Assembly (NCBI GenBank): GCA_020636005.1
Contig: JACJYR010000001.1
Span: 248,001 to 312,000 of the forward strand
Source: Lewinellaceae bacterium
GTDB lineage: Bacteria > Bacteroidota > Bacteroidia > Chitinophagales > Saprospiraceae
Direction of reading: 5' to 3'
Length of the DNA: 64,000 nt
The translations under genes and the position numbers were made by a program. Positions 8,197 to 16,378 of this stretch are shown here, in pieces (the stretch's first letter is position 1; each line of letters begins with the position of its first letter). The notes under the pieces were generated by a model, which had not been told where the DNA came from, made no database searches, and saw nothing but the letters and a program-made list of their open reading frames with translations.

Positions 8197-11100
8197 TCAG
8201 TTGCGCATTTCGCTCGGCGGAGCACCAAATTCTTCATGGAACACCCGTGAAAAATAATTCGGGTCGGAGAAGCCCATCTCGTAAGCAATTTCTGATACGT
8301 TACGGTCGGTAGTTTTTAATAATTCCAATGCTTTATGCAGGCGCATTTTGCGGATAAACAAGGTAGGGTTTTCGCCTGTCAGGGCTTTCAGTTTCCGGAA
8401 AACCTGTGTGTGGCTGAGATTGACGGCCCGGCAGAGATCCTGGATGCCCAACTCCGTATCGTCTATTTTTTCATCAATGGCTTCCTTTATTTTTTGCAGG
8501 AAAATATCTTCCAGGGTAGGCTCGACGGCAACATCGGATTTGACAAATTTTGGCAATTTGTCAAAACCCTCACCGGCATACCGTTTTTGCAAAGCCCGCC
8601 TCAACGCTACCAGTTTTTCCAGGCGCACGAAAAGTTCTTCCTTGTTGAACGGCTTCATCAGGTAGGCATCGGCACCCTTGCGCAACCCTGTGATGCGGTC
8701 GGCCTCTTCGGCTTTTGCTGTGAGCAAAATGATGGGGATGTGGCTGGTGCGTGCGTCGTTTTTCAATGTTTCGCAAACTTCGTAGCCGTCCTTCTCCGGC
8801 ATCATCACATCGCTGATGATGATGTCGGGCACCATTTCAAATGCCTTTTCCATGCCTGCCTGCCCATCTGGGGCGATGTGGACGGCGTAATCTTTTTCCA
8901 AAAGGCTTGCGATGTAGTTAACGACGTCCACATTGTCCTCAATGATCAGCAACAAAGGCTTTTCCTCGGCAGGAGTTGCCAATGGAACTTGCCGGGGCGA
9001 CCCGAAGGATGGCACCGGGTCAGGTGCAAGTTCGGGTGCGAGGTTTTCGGGGGCATGAGCGGTTTCCACCAAGGTGGAGGTACCTGCTGCCAGCGTTGCT
9101 GGCAGCAAAATGGTAAACGTGGTGCCTTTTCCGGGTTCGCTTTGAGCGGAAATATGGCCGCCCATCAATTCCACCAATTCTTTCGTCAGTGCCAGGCCGA
9201 TGCCAGTGCCTTCGCCCTTTCGGGTGTTCGTGTTGTCGGCCTGGTAAAACCTGTCGAAGATGTGTGCCAGTTGATGGGCTGCAATGCCAACGCCAGTGTC
9301 CTTTATTTTAAGTTTCAAACAGGGCAGGCCGTTGTGTTCCGTTTGACTGGCATGCAGCACGACCTTGCCGCCAGCGCCCGTAAACTTCAGTGCATTGGAC
9401 AACAAATTATAAATGATGTGCTGGATTTTCACTTCATCGAAGTCCATCACCAATTCCTCGATTTCGGAATAGAAAGTCAACTGTATCTTTTTTTCGAATG
9501 CCATGGAATGGAACGATTCGGTCAGGTATTGGAGGTAATTGATGAGGTCGCCTTTCACCAGCTCCATTTTCATGGTGCCGGCATCGAGTTTGGACAGGTC
9601 GAGCATCTGGTTGATGAGCCGGAGCAGGTTTTTGCTGTTGCGGCGGATAATGGAAATTTTGGAAATCAGGAACTGGGAAATCGAAGATTCACGATAGTAA
9701 ATTGGGCTTTCAGAAAGTACCTGATCAATTTCCAATTTCATCATTTCCAAATTTCCAAGGATGACGGTCAGCGGTGTCCGGAACTCGTGGGTGATGTTGG
9801 TGTAAAGTCGGGTTTTGAGGGAATCGAGCTCTTTCAACCGCACGGCTTCGGCGTGTTCCAGTTTGCGGTTCAGTTGGAATTTGTAAAACAGAAAGGCAGA
9901 TGCACCCAATACCAGCACGTAGGCCAGGTAGGCCCACCAGGTGGCCCACCAGGGCGGCAGGATGGTGATTTTCAGGCTGGTGCCTTCCTCGTTCCACACG
10001 CCGTCGTGGTTGGTCGCTTTCACCCGCAGGGTGTATTTGCCGGGGTTGAGGTTGGTGAACGTGGCCGTACGTTCCGTTCCGATGTATTGCCAGTCATCGT
10101 GAAAACCCTCCAAACGGTAGGCGTATTGGTTGCGCTCAGGGGCGGAGAGGTCGAGCGAGGCAAATTCAAAGGAAAAAATCTTGTCTCTCCAGGTCAGCAC
10201 CAATTCGGTTGTTTCGGTGATGGGCTGTTTGAGGGGTGAGCCTGGCGTCTTGAAATCCACGGCTTTGTTGGCCAGTTTGAAGCTTGTTATTTTCACCTTT
10301 GGCTCGAATAAATTGTCTTTGATGGACGCAGGCCAAAAGGCATTTACCCCGTTTATCCCGCCAAAAAAAAGCTCGCCGCTTTTGCTTTTAAAATAGGCCC
10401 CGGAATTGAATTCATTGTCCTGCAAGCCATTTTCCGTGCTGTAATTTTTGAATTGCCCCGTGCGCGGGTTGAATTTGGAAATCCCTTGGTTCGTGCTCAG
10501 CCAAAGGTTGCCGCCCCCATCGTCCAGTATGCCGTACACCACATTGTCGGGCAGGCCATCCTTTTTCTTGAAGTGGGTGAAACGGCCCGTCGTCAAATCA
10601 AAGCGGTTCAGTCCGCCACCGCCCGTGCCGATCCAAAGCACCTGATCGGGCGATGCCGGATCAGGGTGGATGCACTTGACCTGCCGCTGGCTCAGGCTGT
10701 TGGGGTTGCGGGCGTCGTTGGTGTAGAAGGTAAATGCGGCCTGGCCGGCATCAAATTTCAACAGGCCCTCATCAGTGCCCAGCCAAAAGGTGTTTTCATC
10801 CTGTTGGAAAATACAGGGAAAGGTATTGGGCAGCCGCTCGCCTCCTGAGACGGCCAGGTAGTTGTGCCCATCGAAATACCCGGTGGCAGGGTCGAAGCGC
10901 CCAAATTCCGAGCGGTTGAGGAGCCAGATTTGACCTTTCCTGTCAATGCACATGTCGATGACAGCACCTGGCTCGCCCTTGCCTTGGTCGCGCAGTATTT
11001 GATAATAATCCCATTTTTCTATGTCCTTCCCCTTTCTTTGAAACCTGAACAGCCCCAGCTCGCTGCCCAGCCAAAGATTGCCCTGGGCATCTTCCTGCAT

Positions 11101-12501
11101 CGTGAAAAAATAGTCCAGCCCGGCTGCACGGGGCCGGGGCCAGCGTTCCTGCTCCAAAATAACCGGGGACGCCACGCCGGTTTTGCGATCCCAGCGCAGG
11201 AGCTGCAGATTGGTCAGCCCCAGCCAGACGGTTCCATCGGAGGTCTCATAAATACAGCGAACGCTGCCCCCATTCCATTGATCCACTCCATATTTTCCAC
11301 CAAATTTTTTCAATTGCGGGCTGTACTTGTACAATCCTTTCCCGTTCGATCCCACCCAGATATTGCCTGCACGGTCTTCCGTCACCACTGCCAGGCCCAC
11401 ATCGGGAAGGTTGACGGTGGATTCTTCCTGGGCCTGGTTGTGCAATACTATTTTATGTGTCAGGGTGTCGTAAACCACCAAGGCACCGACGCCACCTATC
11501 CAAATTTGCCCCTGCTGGTCGAAGACACCGATGCCATTGGCCCCGGCCAAAGGCCCTTCCTTATATTTTTCTAAATCAACATCCAGGGAGAAAAGCTGGA
11601 ACCGTTTTTCAAAGGGCTTCCATTTGGCAAAACCTCCCGCCGTTTTCATCCAAACCGCCCCTTTGGGATCCGAGAAAACGGAATAAAAGTGCTCGTCAGG
11701 CAGCCCTTCTCCTTTGACAACGTATAAAAAATCGGCGTGATCGTACCCATCCCACTTGGGGTCAAAATCACTCCAATGCAGCCGCTTTATTTGATACGCA
11801 CCATCGCTCCCCTGCCTGCTGACGATGCTGATTGTCCCAGCCGAATTTGCCCATATAGCGCCCGATTCATCCTGGGCCAGATGGTGGACGGATTTTTCCC
11901 AAAGGCTGTTTTCTGTTGCTGTTTTCATAAAAACAGTGAACCTGGCCCCGGCAAAATCGAGTGCATCCGGCGGCAGCTCCATCTTGACCAGGCCCCCGTT
12001 TTGGGTGCCTATCCATATATTCCCCTCCCGGTCTTCCAATAGTACATTGATGGTTTTGCTCGACAAGCCCGGGTAGTTTTCCGTGATGGGGAGGGCCAGT
12101 GGCGGTGCGGCTGGAGGGGGTAGCAGCCGGCAAAAAATGCCGCTCCTGCGATCCAGGAGGTTCAAGCCTGCACTGGTCGCAATCCAGAGCCTGCCCTGCC
12201 TGTCTTCATAAATGTCAAAGATGTAGTTGTCGGAAATGGAAGTCGAATCGAAGGGGTCATTTTGATAAACTTCAAACTTGTAACCGTCGAAGCGGTTGAG
12301 CCCATCCTTGGTGCCTACCCAGAGGAAGCCGTCCCTATCCTGGTACAGTGCGGAGATGAGGTTTTGGGAAAGGCCCAGTTCGTTGGGGATGCGCTCGAAG
12401 TGGATGTTTTGGGAAAACAGCAACAGTGGAATCTGAAAAAACAGGACAGTCAGCAGGAGCCGGGAGAAAGTAGGTAAGTATGTTTCCAAGTAGTTTCTCA
12501 T
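8197..12501 (-). CDS. Hybrid two-component system regulator (HTCS), paralogue 1
   Basis: 1434 aa, one-protein signalling from periplasm to DNA. Order: signal peptide or anchor (1-31); Reg_prop beta-propeller sensor (about 32-770, first blade DGFLWVGTKDGLNRFDG); Y_Y_Y domain (about 775-840); transmembrane helix WAYLAYVLVLGASAFLFY; HisKA with His905 in THEFRTPLT; HATPase_c with DTGVGI and GEGTGIGLAL; receiver with phospho-acceptor Asp1231 in DVMMP; C-terminal AraC HTH ending GFSDPNYFSR. All catalytic motifs look intact. The loop between the two DHp helices (after LEMMK) is lengthened by about 20 residues coded by an inverted-repeat block at 9652-9756. Its paralogue at 20753 carries a different block at the same site. 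By family knowledge such regulators sense polymer breakdown products; the ligand here is unknown. The closest candidate target is the fibre gene at 7780. Confidence 0.93.
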   Translation of the reverse strand: MRNYLETYLPTFSRLLLTVLFFQIPLLLFSQNIHFERIPNELGLSQNLISALYQDRDGFLWVGTKDGLNRFDGYKFEVYQNDPFDSTSISDNYIFDIYEDRQGRLWIATSAGLNLLDRRSGIFCRLLPPPAAPPLALPITENYPGLSSKTINVLLEDREGNIWIGTQNGGLVKMELPPDALDFAGARFTVFMKTATENSLWEKSVHHLAQDESGAIWANSAGTISIVSRQGSDGAYQIKRLHWSDFDPKWDGYDHADFLYVVKGEGLPDEHFYSVFSDPKGAVWMKTAGGFAKWKPFEKRFQLFSLDVDLEKYKEGPLAGANGIGVFDQQGQIWIGGVGALVVYDTLTHKIVLHNQAQEESTVNLPDVGLAVVTEDRAGNIWVGSNGKGLYKYSPQLKKFGGKYGVDQWNGGSVRCIYETSDGTVWLGLTNLQLLRWDRKTGVASPVILEQERWPRPRAAGLDYFFTMQEDAQGNLWLGSELGLFRFQRKGKDIEKWDYYQILRDQGKGEPGAVIDMCIDRKGQIWLLNRSEFGRFDPATGYFDGHNYLAVSGGERLPNTFPCIFQQDENTFWLGTDEGLLKFDAGQAAFTFYTNDARNPNSLSQRQVKCIHPDPASPDQVLWIGTGGGGLNRFDLTTGRFTHFKKKDGLPDNVVYGILDDGGGNLWLSTNQGISKFNPRTGQFKNYSTENGLQDNEFNSGAYFKSKSGELFFGGINGVNAFWPASIKDNLFEPKVKITSFKLANKAVDFKTPGSPLKQPITETTELVLTWRDKIFSFEFASLDLSAPERNQYAYRLEGFHDDWQYIGTERTATFTNLNPGKYTLRVKATNHDGVWNEEGTSLKITILPPWWATWWAYLAYVLVLGASAFLFYKFQLNRKLEHAEAVRLKELDSLKTRLYTNITHEFRTPLTVILGNLEMMKLEIDQVLSESPIYYRESSISQFLISKISIIRRNSKNLLRLINQMLDLSKLDAGTMKMELVKGDLINYLQYLTESFHSMAFEKKIQLTFYSEIEELVMDFDEVKIQHIIYNLLSNALKFTGAGGKVVLHASQTEHNGLPCLKLKIKDTGVGIAAHQLAHIFDRFYQADNTNTRKGEGTGIGLALTKELVELMGGHISAQSEPGKGTTFTILLPATLAAGTSTLVETAHAPENLAPELAPDPVPSFGSPRQVPLATPAEEKPLLLIIEDNVDVVNYIASLLEKDYAVHIAPDGQAGMEKAFEMVPDIIISDVMMPEKDGYEVCETLKNDARTSHIPIILLTAKAEEADRITGLRKGADAYLMKPFNKEELFVRLEKLVALRRALQKRYAGEGFDKLPKFVKSDVAVEPTLEDIFLQKIKEAIDEKIDDTELGIQDLCRAVNLSHTQVFRKLKALTGENPTLFIRKMRLHKALELLKTTDRNVSEIAYEMGFSDPNYFSRVFHEEFGAPPSEMRN
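9652..9756. repeat. In-frame inverted quasi-tandem block in HTCS1
   Basis: GGAAATTTTGGAAATC-type repeats at 9652-9681 are followed, after about 45 bp, by their imperfect reverse complement at 9726-9756 (CAATTTCCAATTTC ... CCAAATTTCC). The block is translated in frame in the DHp loop after His905. Confidence 0.6.
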
Positions 12502-12529
12502 TCCTGAACGGAGTCAAAAAGGATTGACC

Positions 12530-12537
12530 CAAAGGTA
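12530..12537 (-). promoter_or_regulatory. TACCTTTG -7 box of HTCS1
   Basis: CAAAGGTA on the plus strand reads TACCTTTG on the minus strand, matching the Bacteroidota -7 consensus TAnnTTTG. It lies 28 bp before the ATG. The -33 element is only a poor TTTC. The second HTCS gene has the identical box in the identical place. Confidence 0.55.
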
Positions 12538-12581
12538 GAGAAAGTTATTGTTGGAAAGCTGATAAATTTGAAGTGTAATTG

Positions 12582-12612
12582 CGCCGGTATGGCATGAGTA
12601 GCCACACCGGCG
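12582..12612 (-). terminator. GC-rich hairpin after the NTF2-like lipoprotein gene
   Basis: A 12-bp stem with one mismatch (CGCCGGTATGGC at 12582-12593, GCCACACCGGCG at 12601-12612) lies just beyond the stop at 12625. It has no clear U-tract. Confidence 0.5.
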
Positions 12613-12624
12613 TTTGATTAGTTT

Positions 12625-13143
12625 TTAAAAAATAGCATCCACTTTCGCCAGGTCATCATTTTTGATCAGAAAACCATTGCTGGTGTAAAAAATCTTCCAG
12701 TTGCCATCGTACTTTTTCATGATGGCCGTGGAGCGGATGGGCAGCTTGCTGAAACTAGCCTGCGTAACATCCGTGACGATGACCTGCGAGCCGTCATCCG
12801 CAACGGAAAAATCCCTTTTCTTTACATCGAAGGTCAGGTTGGCCATCATAGCTGACATGACCGAGTCTTGTTTGTACGATTCCAGCGTTTTCAGCATGGT
12901 TGCTTTGTCCAGTACTTCAGAGGGGTCGGTGCCCAGCAGGATGCCGTCGTCCGCCATGATATTGTTCAGGTCCGAAAAATTGTCGGGCTTGTTGGCCTGG
13001 TAAAACCGGTCCATGAGGTCGCCAGCTACTTTTTCGATGGCCTGTTTGTCCACCGTGGCGGCTTCCTGTTTGGGAGGTTCCGGGGGTTGCTGGCAGGCGG
13101 TGAGGCAAAAGGTGAAAAGGAGGAAAATAGTCAGATTTTTCAT
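12625..13143 (-). CDS. NTF2-like (SnoaL/DUF4440-type) lipoprotein
   Basis: 172 aa from ATG 13141-13143, chosen because it starts a lipoprotein signal (MKNLTIFLLFTFCLTAC, lipobox LTAC, then QQPPEPP). The mature part is one small alpha+beta domain: a long helix (EKVAGDLMDRFYQANKP), DDGILLGTDPSE, and closing strands VTQASFSKLPIRSTAIMKKY and WKIFYTSNGF. This is the usual layout of NTF2-like proteins. Such domains serve as enzymes or ligand-binding modules, and no catalytic residue identifies a reaction here. It is the last of three consecutive exported NTF2-like genes (14860, 13789, 13143), probably duplicates of an ancestral gene. Confidence 0.75.
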   Translation of the reverse strand: MKNLTIFLLFTFCLTACQQPPEPPKQEAATVDKQAIEKVAGDLMDRFYQANKPDNFSDLNNIMADDGILLGTDPSEVLDKATMLKTLESYKQDSVMSAMMANLTFDVKKRDFSVADDGSQVIVTDVTQASFSKLPIRSTAIMKKYDGNWKIFYTSNGFLIKNDDLAKVDAIF

Positions 13144-13234
13144 TGAAGGAGATGTTGATGCGTTACATAATTCGATATCAGCGAGGTGACAGCATGGTTG
13201 GCCAGTCATGCCTTCACTTCAGTCGAAAGGATTT

Positions 13235-13789
13235 CTATTGTTTTGTGAGGTATTGGACAGGGATAGGCATTCCTTCGCTCTCCACATCCCAGACGATGGA
13301 GTTGATAAGCCATTTGCCGTCCACCTTCACGACCTGAAAGCTGTTTACGTTTTTTTCTGCCGCTTCTTCGTTTTCGTTAAAAATGGCATTGGAAGCGCTG
13401 ATACGGTGTCCGATTTTGCCGAAAGATTCCGTCTCGCCGCCCAGCTCCCATTCACGGACGGAGGTGAGTTCACCGGCGTCTATAGCGGCTTTGAAACCTG
13501 CGATAAAATCGTCTATGAAAGAAAATTCCGGACTTTCGCCGCCCATGTTAACCAAGGTAGCTTTGGCCGTAAATAACGCCTTGATGGCCTCGTAGTCCGG
13601 CTGTGTGCCAGTTTTAAAATTTAGGGCTTTGTAAGCATCTGCCACGAGTTGGTTGATGGCTTTCTCTTCTTCCGAAACCGGGGTTTCCACATTGGCCCGG
13701 GCTTCATTTTTTTCAACATTTTCTGTGGCTGGCGAACAGGATAGAAAGAAGGTGAATGCCAGTATAGTTATGGATAAAATGCTTTTCAT
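13235..13789 (-). CDS. NTF2-like lipoprotein
   Basis: 184 aa from ATG 13787-13789, selected because it opens a lipoprotein signal (MKSILSITILAFTFFLSC, lipobox LSC). Residues about 45-184 follow the NTF2-like/DUF4440 pattern: helix NQLVADAYKALNF, YEAIKALFTAKATLVNMGG, then a late strand pair (NSFQVVKVDGKWLINSIVWD) in which the final tryptophan-rich strand is diagnostic. It is followed after about 90 bp by another NTF2-like lipoprotein gene. The function is unknown and the fold assignment comes from pattern only. Confidence 0.75.
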   Translation of the reverse strand: MKSILSITILAFTFFLSCSPATENVEKNEARANVETPVSEEEKAINQLVADAYKALNFKTGTQPDYEAIKALFTAKATLVNMGGESPEFSFIDDFIAGFKAAIDAGELTSVREWELGGETESFGKIGHRISASNAIFNENEEAAEKNVNSFQVVKVDGKWLINSIVWDVESEGMPIPVQYLTKQ

Positions 13790-13842
13790 AATTAATGTTT
13801 TTGTTCTTTTCGTTTTCATTGAAATTTCAGCTTTGTCGCCCT

Positions 13843-13886
13843 GTGCAGCTTTCCACCGCACCTGTTCAGGCAGGTGAAAAGCTGCA
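13843..13886 (-). terminator. Long hairpin between NTF2-like genes
   Basis: GTGCAGCTTT-CCACC (13843-13857) pairs with GGTG-AAAAGCTGCAC (ending 13886), with an inner CACCTG/CAGGTG pair. It lies between the gene ending at 13910 and the one starting at 13789. It lacks a U-tract, so it may be an mRNA stabiliser instead of a terminator. Confidence 0.4.
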
Positions 13887-13909
13887 CCTGGATGTTGCTA
13901 CATTGCGCT

Positions 13910-14860
13910 TCATGGCTTTCCTGCTTCCACGGCCACATCCGTCCGCATCATGTCATAGGTTGAGGCATACACTTTTTTCCCATCTACCACCGTATCTGAT
14001 GCATAGTGTATCACACCGCCGTCCATTTTTATGTTGACCGTTATCTGGGCATTGCCCCCGACGGGCGTGCCCGTTAAGGTAAGGGACCCGTCTTCATTTA
14101 TCCGTCCGGTGCCCTGTGCCGCTTCACCCCAATTGGAATAAGGATAGTGGTTGGCCTGATACCAGCCTAAGACCCCGTTCTCCATATTGAGGGTAACCAT
14201 TCCCTGGCCTTCGGAGGTGCGCAGTTCCCCGTTTTCGTTTTTGTAACTGTCCTTGGTAGTGTACATCAGCCCGGTTGGGGTGGACTTAAAGTCCACTGAC
14301 ATGCTGAGGTCTGTCCAACTGCCGCCGCCTTCCTGTTTCAGGGTAACCATGTCTGTCTTCCAGGTGCCGGCCATGCGCTGGAGGGCGTAGAGCTGGTGGA
14401 AGTTTTTGAAGGCTTTGGATTCGGTAGCTTCCATGCGGAGGATTTTCCACTGGCCGTTTTGCTTTTCCAGTACCCTCGTTTCGGCGATGCCGTCGCCTTC
14501 GGTGAAGGTAACATAGGCGATGTTGCCGGTCACCTTGAATTTGTAGTCGTTCTTGGCCGGGGGATTGTCGCTGGGCTTTTGCCGGGCCATGATTTTCTTC
14601 GCATTTGCAGCGACTGCTTCCCAACCTTGTCCCTCAAAAATTCCACCCTCGCCGTGGTATGGGCTGGTATAGGAAAAGTACGTCATGTCGTCGTGGGCCA
14701 CGCAGGCAGCCCATTGGTCGTAGTTGTTGGCGTAGAAGTATTTGGTCTCGTCTTCGATGACCTGTTTGATGGCGGTTTGTTCCGCCGTGAGTTTCTGCTG
14801 GGCAAAAAGCGGCAGGGTAAGCAATGCCAGCATGGCGATGATAAATGGTCTGTTTTTCAT
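13910..14860 (-). CDS. Exported NTF2-like protein with second lipocalin-like domain
   Basis: 316 aa. ATG 14858-14860 starts a signal peptide (MKNRPFIIAMLALLTLPLFAQ). The first domain (about 25-155) is NTF2-like: AIKQVIEDETKYFYANNYDQW, HDDMTYFSYTSPYHGE, WKILRMEATESKAF. The second domain (about 165-305) opens with LQRMAGTWKTDM and is rich in antiparallel strands (GLMYTTKDSYKN, TLNMENGVLGWY), like DUF1579 or lipocalin-type domains of Bacteroidota. No lipobox is seen, so it should be periplasmic or secreted. No reaction can be assigned. It heads the three-gene NTF2-like run. Confidence 0.75.
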   Translation of the reverse strand: MKNRPFIIAMLALLTLPLFAQQKLTAEQTAIKQVIEDETKYFYANNYDQWAACVAHDDMTYFSYTSPYHGEGGIFEGQGWEAVAANAKKIMARQKPSDNPPAKNDYKFKVTGNIAYVTFTEGDGIAETRVLEKQNGQWKILRMEATESKAFKNFHQLYALQRMAGTWKTDMVTLKQEGGGSWTDLSMSVDFKSTPTGLMYTTKDSYKNENGELRTSEGQGMVTLNMENGVLGWYQANHYPYSNWGEAAQGTGRINEDGSLTLTGTPVGGNAQITVNIKMDGGVIHYASDTVVDGKKVYASTYDMMRTDVAVEAGKP

Positions 14861-14885
14861 TGGTTGAATTATTTAGGATCGAAGG

Positions 14886-14938
14886 AAAAATAAAATGACT
14901 ATTTTATTTTTAAAAAACCCTTCCATTGCTGGGGTTTT
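14886..14938 (-). terminator. Double hairpin / intrinsic terminator after the esterase gene
   Basis: On the minus strand an AAAACCC/GGGTTTT stem (14914-14920, 14932-14938) is followed by a T-rich run. Just beyond is a perfect 11-bp AT stem with a 4-nt loop (14886-14896, 14901-14911). This is a good intrinsic terminator for the gene ending at 15010. Confidence 0.6.
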
Positions 14939-15009
14939 CAAAATCAAAATGGTGAAGTTATTTTTTCATCGTTATTTAAAGAGTGAATTGATTGACAAGT
15001 CTGTCGCCC

Positions 15010-16317
15010 TTATTTATTCTTTAAAACTATCAGCTTTTTTGTTTGAATGTGGGCGTCGTTTTCTAACTGGTAATAATAAACCCCATCAGGAATGTCGGTA
15101 ACTTCCATTTGTATTTCATGTTTCCCTGCAGGAAATTCTTCGCTCAGCAATCTCTTAATCCTCTTGCCAAATGCATCGAAAATATCGATGTTTATCACAC
15201 CCCGTTCAGGTATCTCAAACGCAATATTGGTAACTGAACTGACGGGGTTTGGAAAGTTTTGAAATAGTTCTATCGAAGAAGATGGCCGATCCAAATCGTT
15301 AGTTTCTGAAACAACACCTTCACAGCCCGACGAAACAAAGGTTTCCCAATGCATGGGCAATGAAAGTCGTGCATAGTAATCGGCCCAAGCCCACGTATGA
15401 ATTGCATTAGGTGCAAGTATGTAATTGCTGAAAGTATTGGCTATGCCTTTTGCTGCTAACGAATCTATAAATTGTTTATTGACTAATTTGTTAGTATTTG
15501 AATTAGTTGACCCCGCCGATATATGAAAGGCCATCTCCCTTATGCTGTCGAGCGTGACTGCATCTGCTGCTAATAAAAGGTTGGTGGCGCTGTGAGCTAA
15601 CATATAGGACGTGTTGTAAGGCATGTCAAACATAAGGGCAAACCTTGGAATTAATGGTGGGTAATAATAGTTGTAATCATCGAATGGCCCTGGCAGGTAC
15701 GGATAGTCCAAATTATACCACATGATCGTGCCGTCATAACTTCCGACCGACGAGAATACTCCAGGATGTTTAATGGCATATAGTGTAGAAGCATAACCTC
15801 CCAGTGAAAATCCGTCAACTCCCCTGGCACACCATTCTGGAATTGTTCTGTAAATGGAATCAATATGTGGAATCAGGTCCTGAAAGAAATAATCTTCGAA
15901 TTTACCTGTTCCGATGCCTTCGTCGTCTGCAAGGTCCGGCCTAAGCATATTCACAATACCAAAGTCAGTTAAATCTTCGGTAGCAGGGGTCCCACCTGAG
16001 TTCCCTCCTGTACTTGGCGCAACCAGGATCATTTTGCCAATTATTCCATCTGCTATTAAATCATCTGCCACGTTTTTAAGTGTTTTTCCATCCGTTCTAA
16101 ATTGTGGATTAAACCATTCAGCTTCATGCAGCCGCAAAAAGTAGATGCTTGGATAGCGTTCGGTTGTGTCCGAACCGTAGCCGTCGGGCAAATAGATAAG
16201 GTAAGATTTTTCTACGCCTAAAGCCAGAGAATAAAAAGTATGGGTCTCTACGGTGGATTGTGCATACAAACCGATGGAAACCAAAAGGACAAAGAAGTGC
16301 AAAAAATACTTTTTCAT
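15010..16317 (-). CDS. Secreted esterase (esterase D/IroE-like alpha/beta hydrolase) with T9SS sorting domain
   Basis: 435 aa. Signal peptide MKKYFLHFFVLLVSIGLYAQ. Residues about 25-330 form a putative-esterase domain: KSYLIYLPDGYG and RYPSIYFLRLHE near the start, the nucleophile elbow GVDGFSLGGY (GxSxxG), and the late histidine in NAIHTWAWADYY, matching the catalytic His of esterase D-like enzymes. It would hydrolyse an ester substrate outside the cell; the substrate is unknown. The last about 85 residues (ELFQNFPNPVSSVTNIAFEI ... GVYYYQLEN ... KKLIVLK) are a type A T9SS C-terminal sorting domain, so it is exported through type IX secretion. Its terminator lies at 14886-14938. Confidence 0.85.
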   Translation of the reverse strand: MKKYFLHFFVLLVSIGLYAQSTVETHTFYSLALGVEKSYLIYLPDGYGSDTTERYPSIYFLRLHEAEWFNPQFRTDGKTLKNVADDLIADGIIGKMILVAPSTGGNSGGTPATEDLTDFGIVNMLRPDLADDEGIGTGKFEDYFFQDLIPHIDSIYRTIPEWCARGVDGFSLGGYASTLYAIKHPGVFSSVGSYDGTIMWYNLDYPYLPGPFDDYNYYYPPLIPRFALMFDMPYNTSYMLAHSATNLLLAADAVTLDSIREMAFHISAGSTNSNTNKLVNKQFIDSLAAKGIANTFSNYILAPNAIHTWAWADYYARLSLPMHWETFVSSGCEGVVSETNDLDRPSSSIELFQNFPNPVSSVTNIAFEIPERGVINIDIFDAFGKRIKRLLSEEFPAGKHEIQMEVTDIPDGVYYYQLENDAHIQTKKLIVLKNK

Positions 16318-16378
16318 TGGTTTGATATTTATAACTTTTCAGAATTAAAAAGTTGATTAACGCCCCTGTTCTCGATGC

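Noticed and set aside
8335..10239. Long plus-strand open frame (634 aa) antisense to HTCS1
   Set aside because: It mirrors the reverse strand of a gene with intact kinase, receiver and HTH motifs. Its protein is Phe/Gly-rich with no domain.
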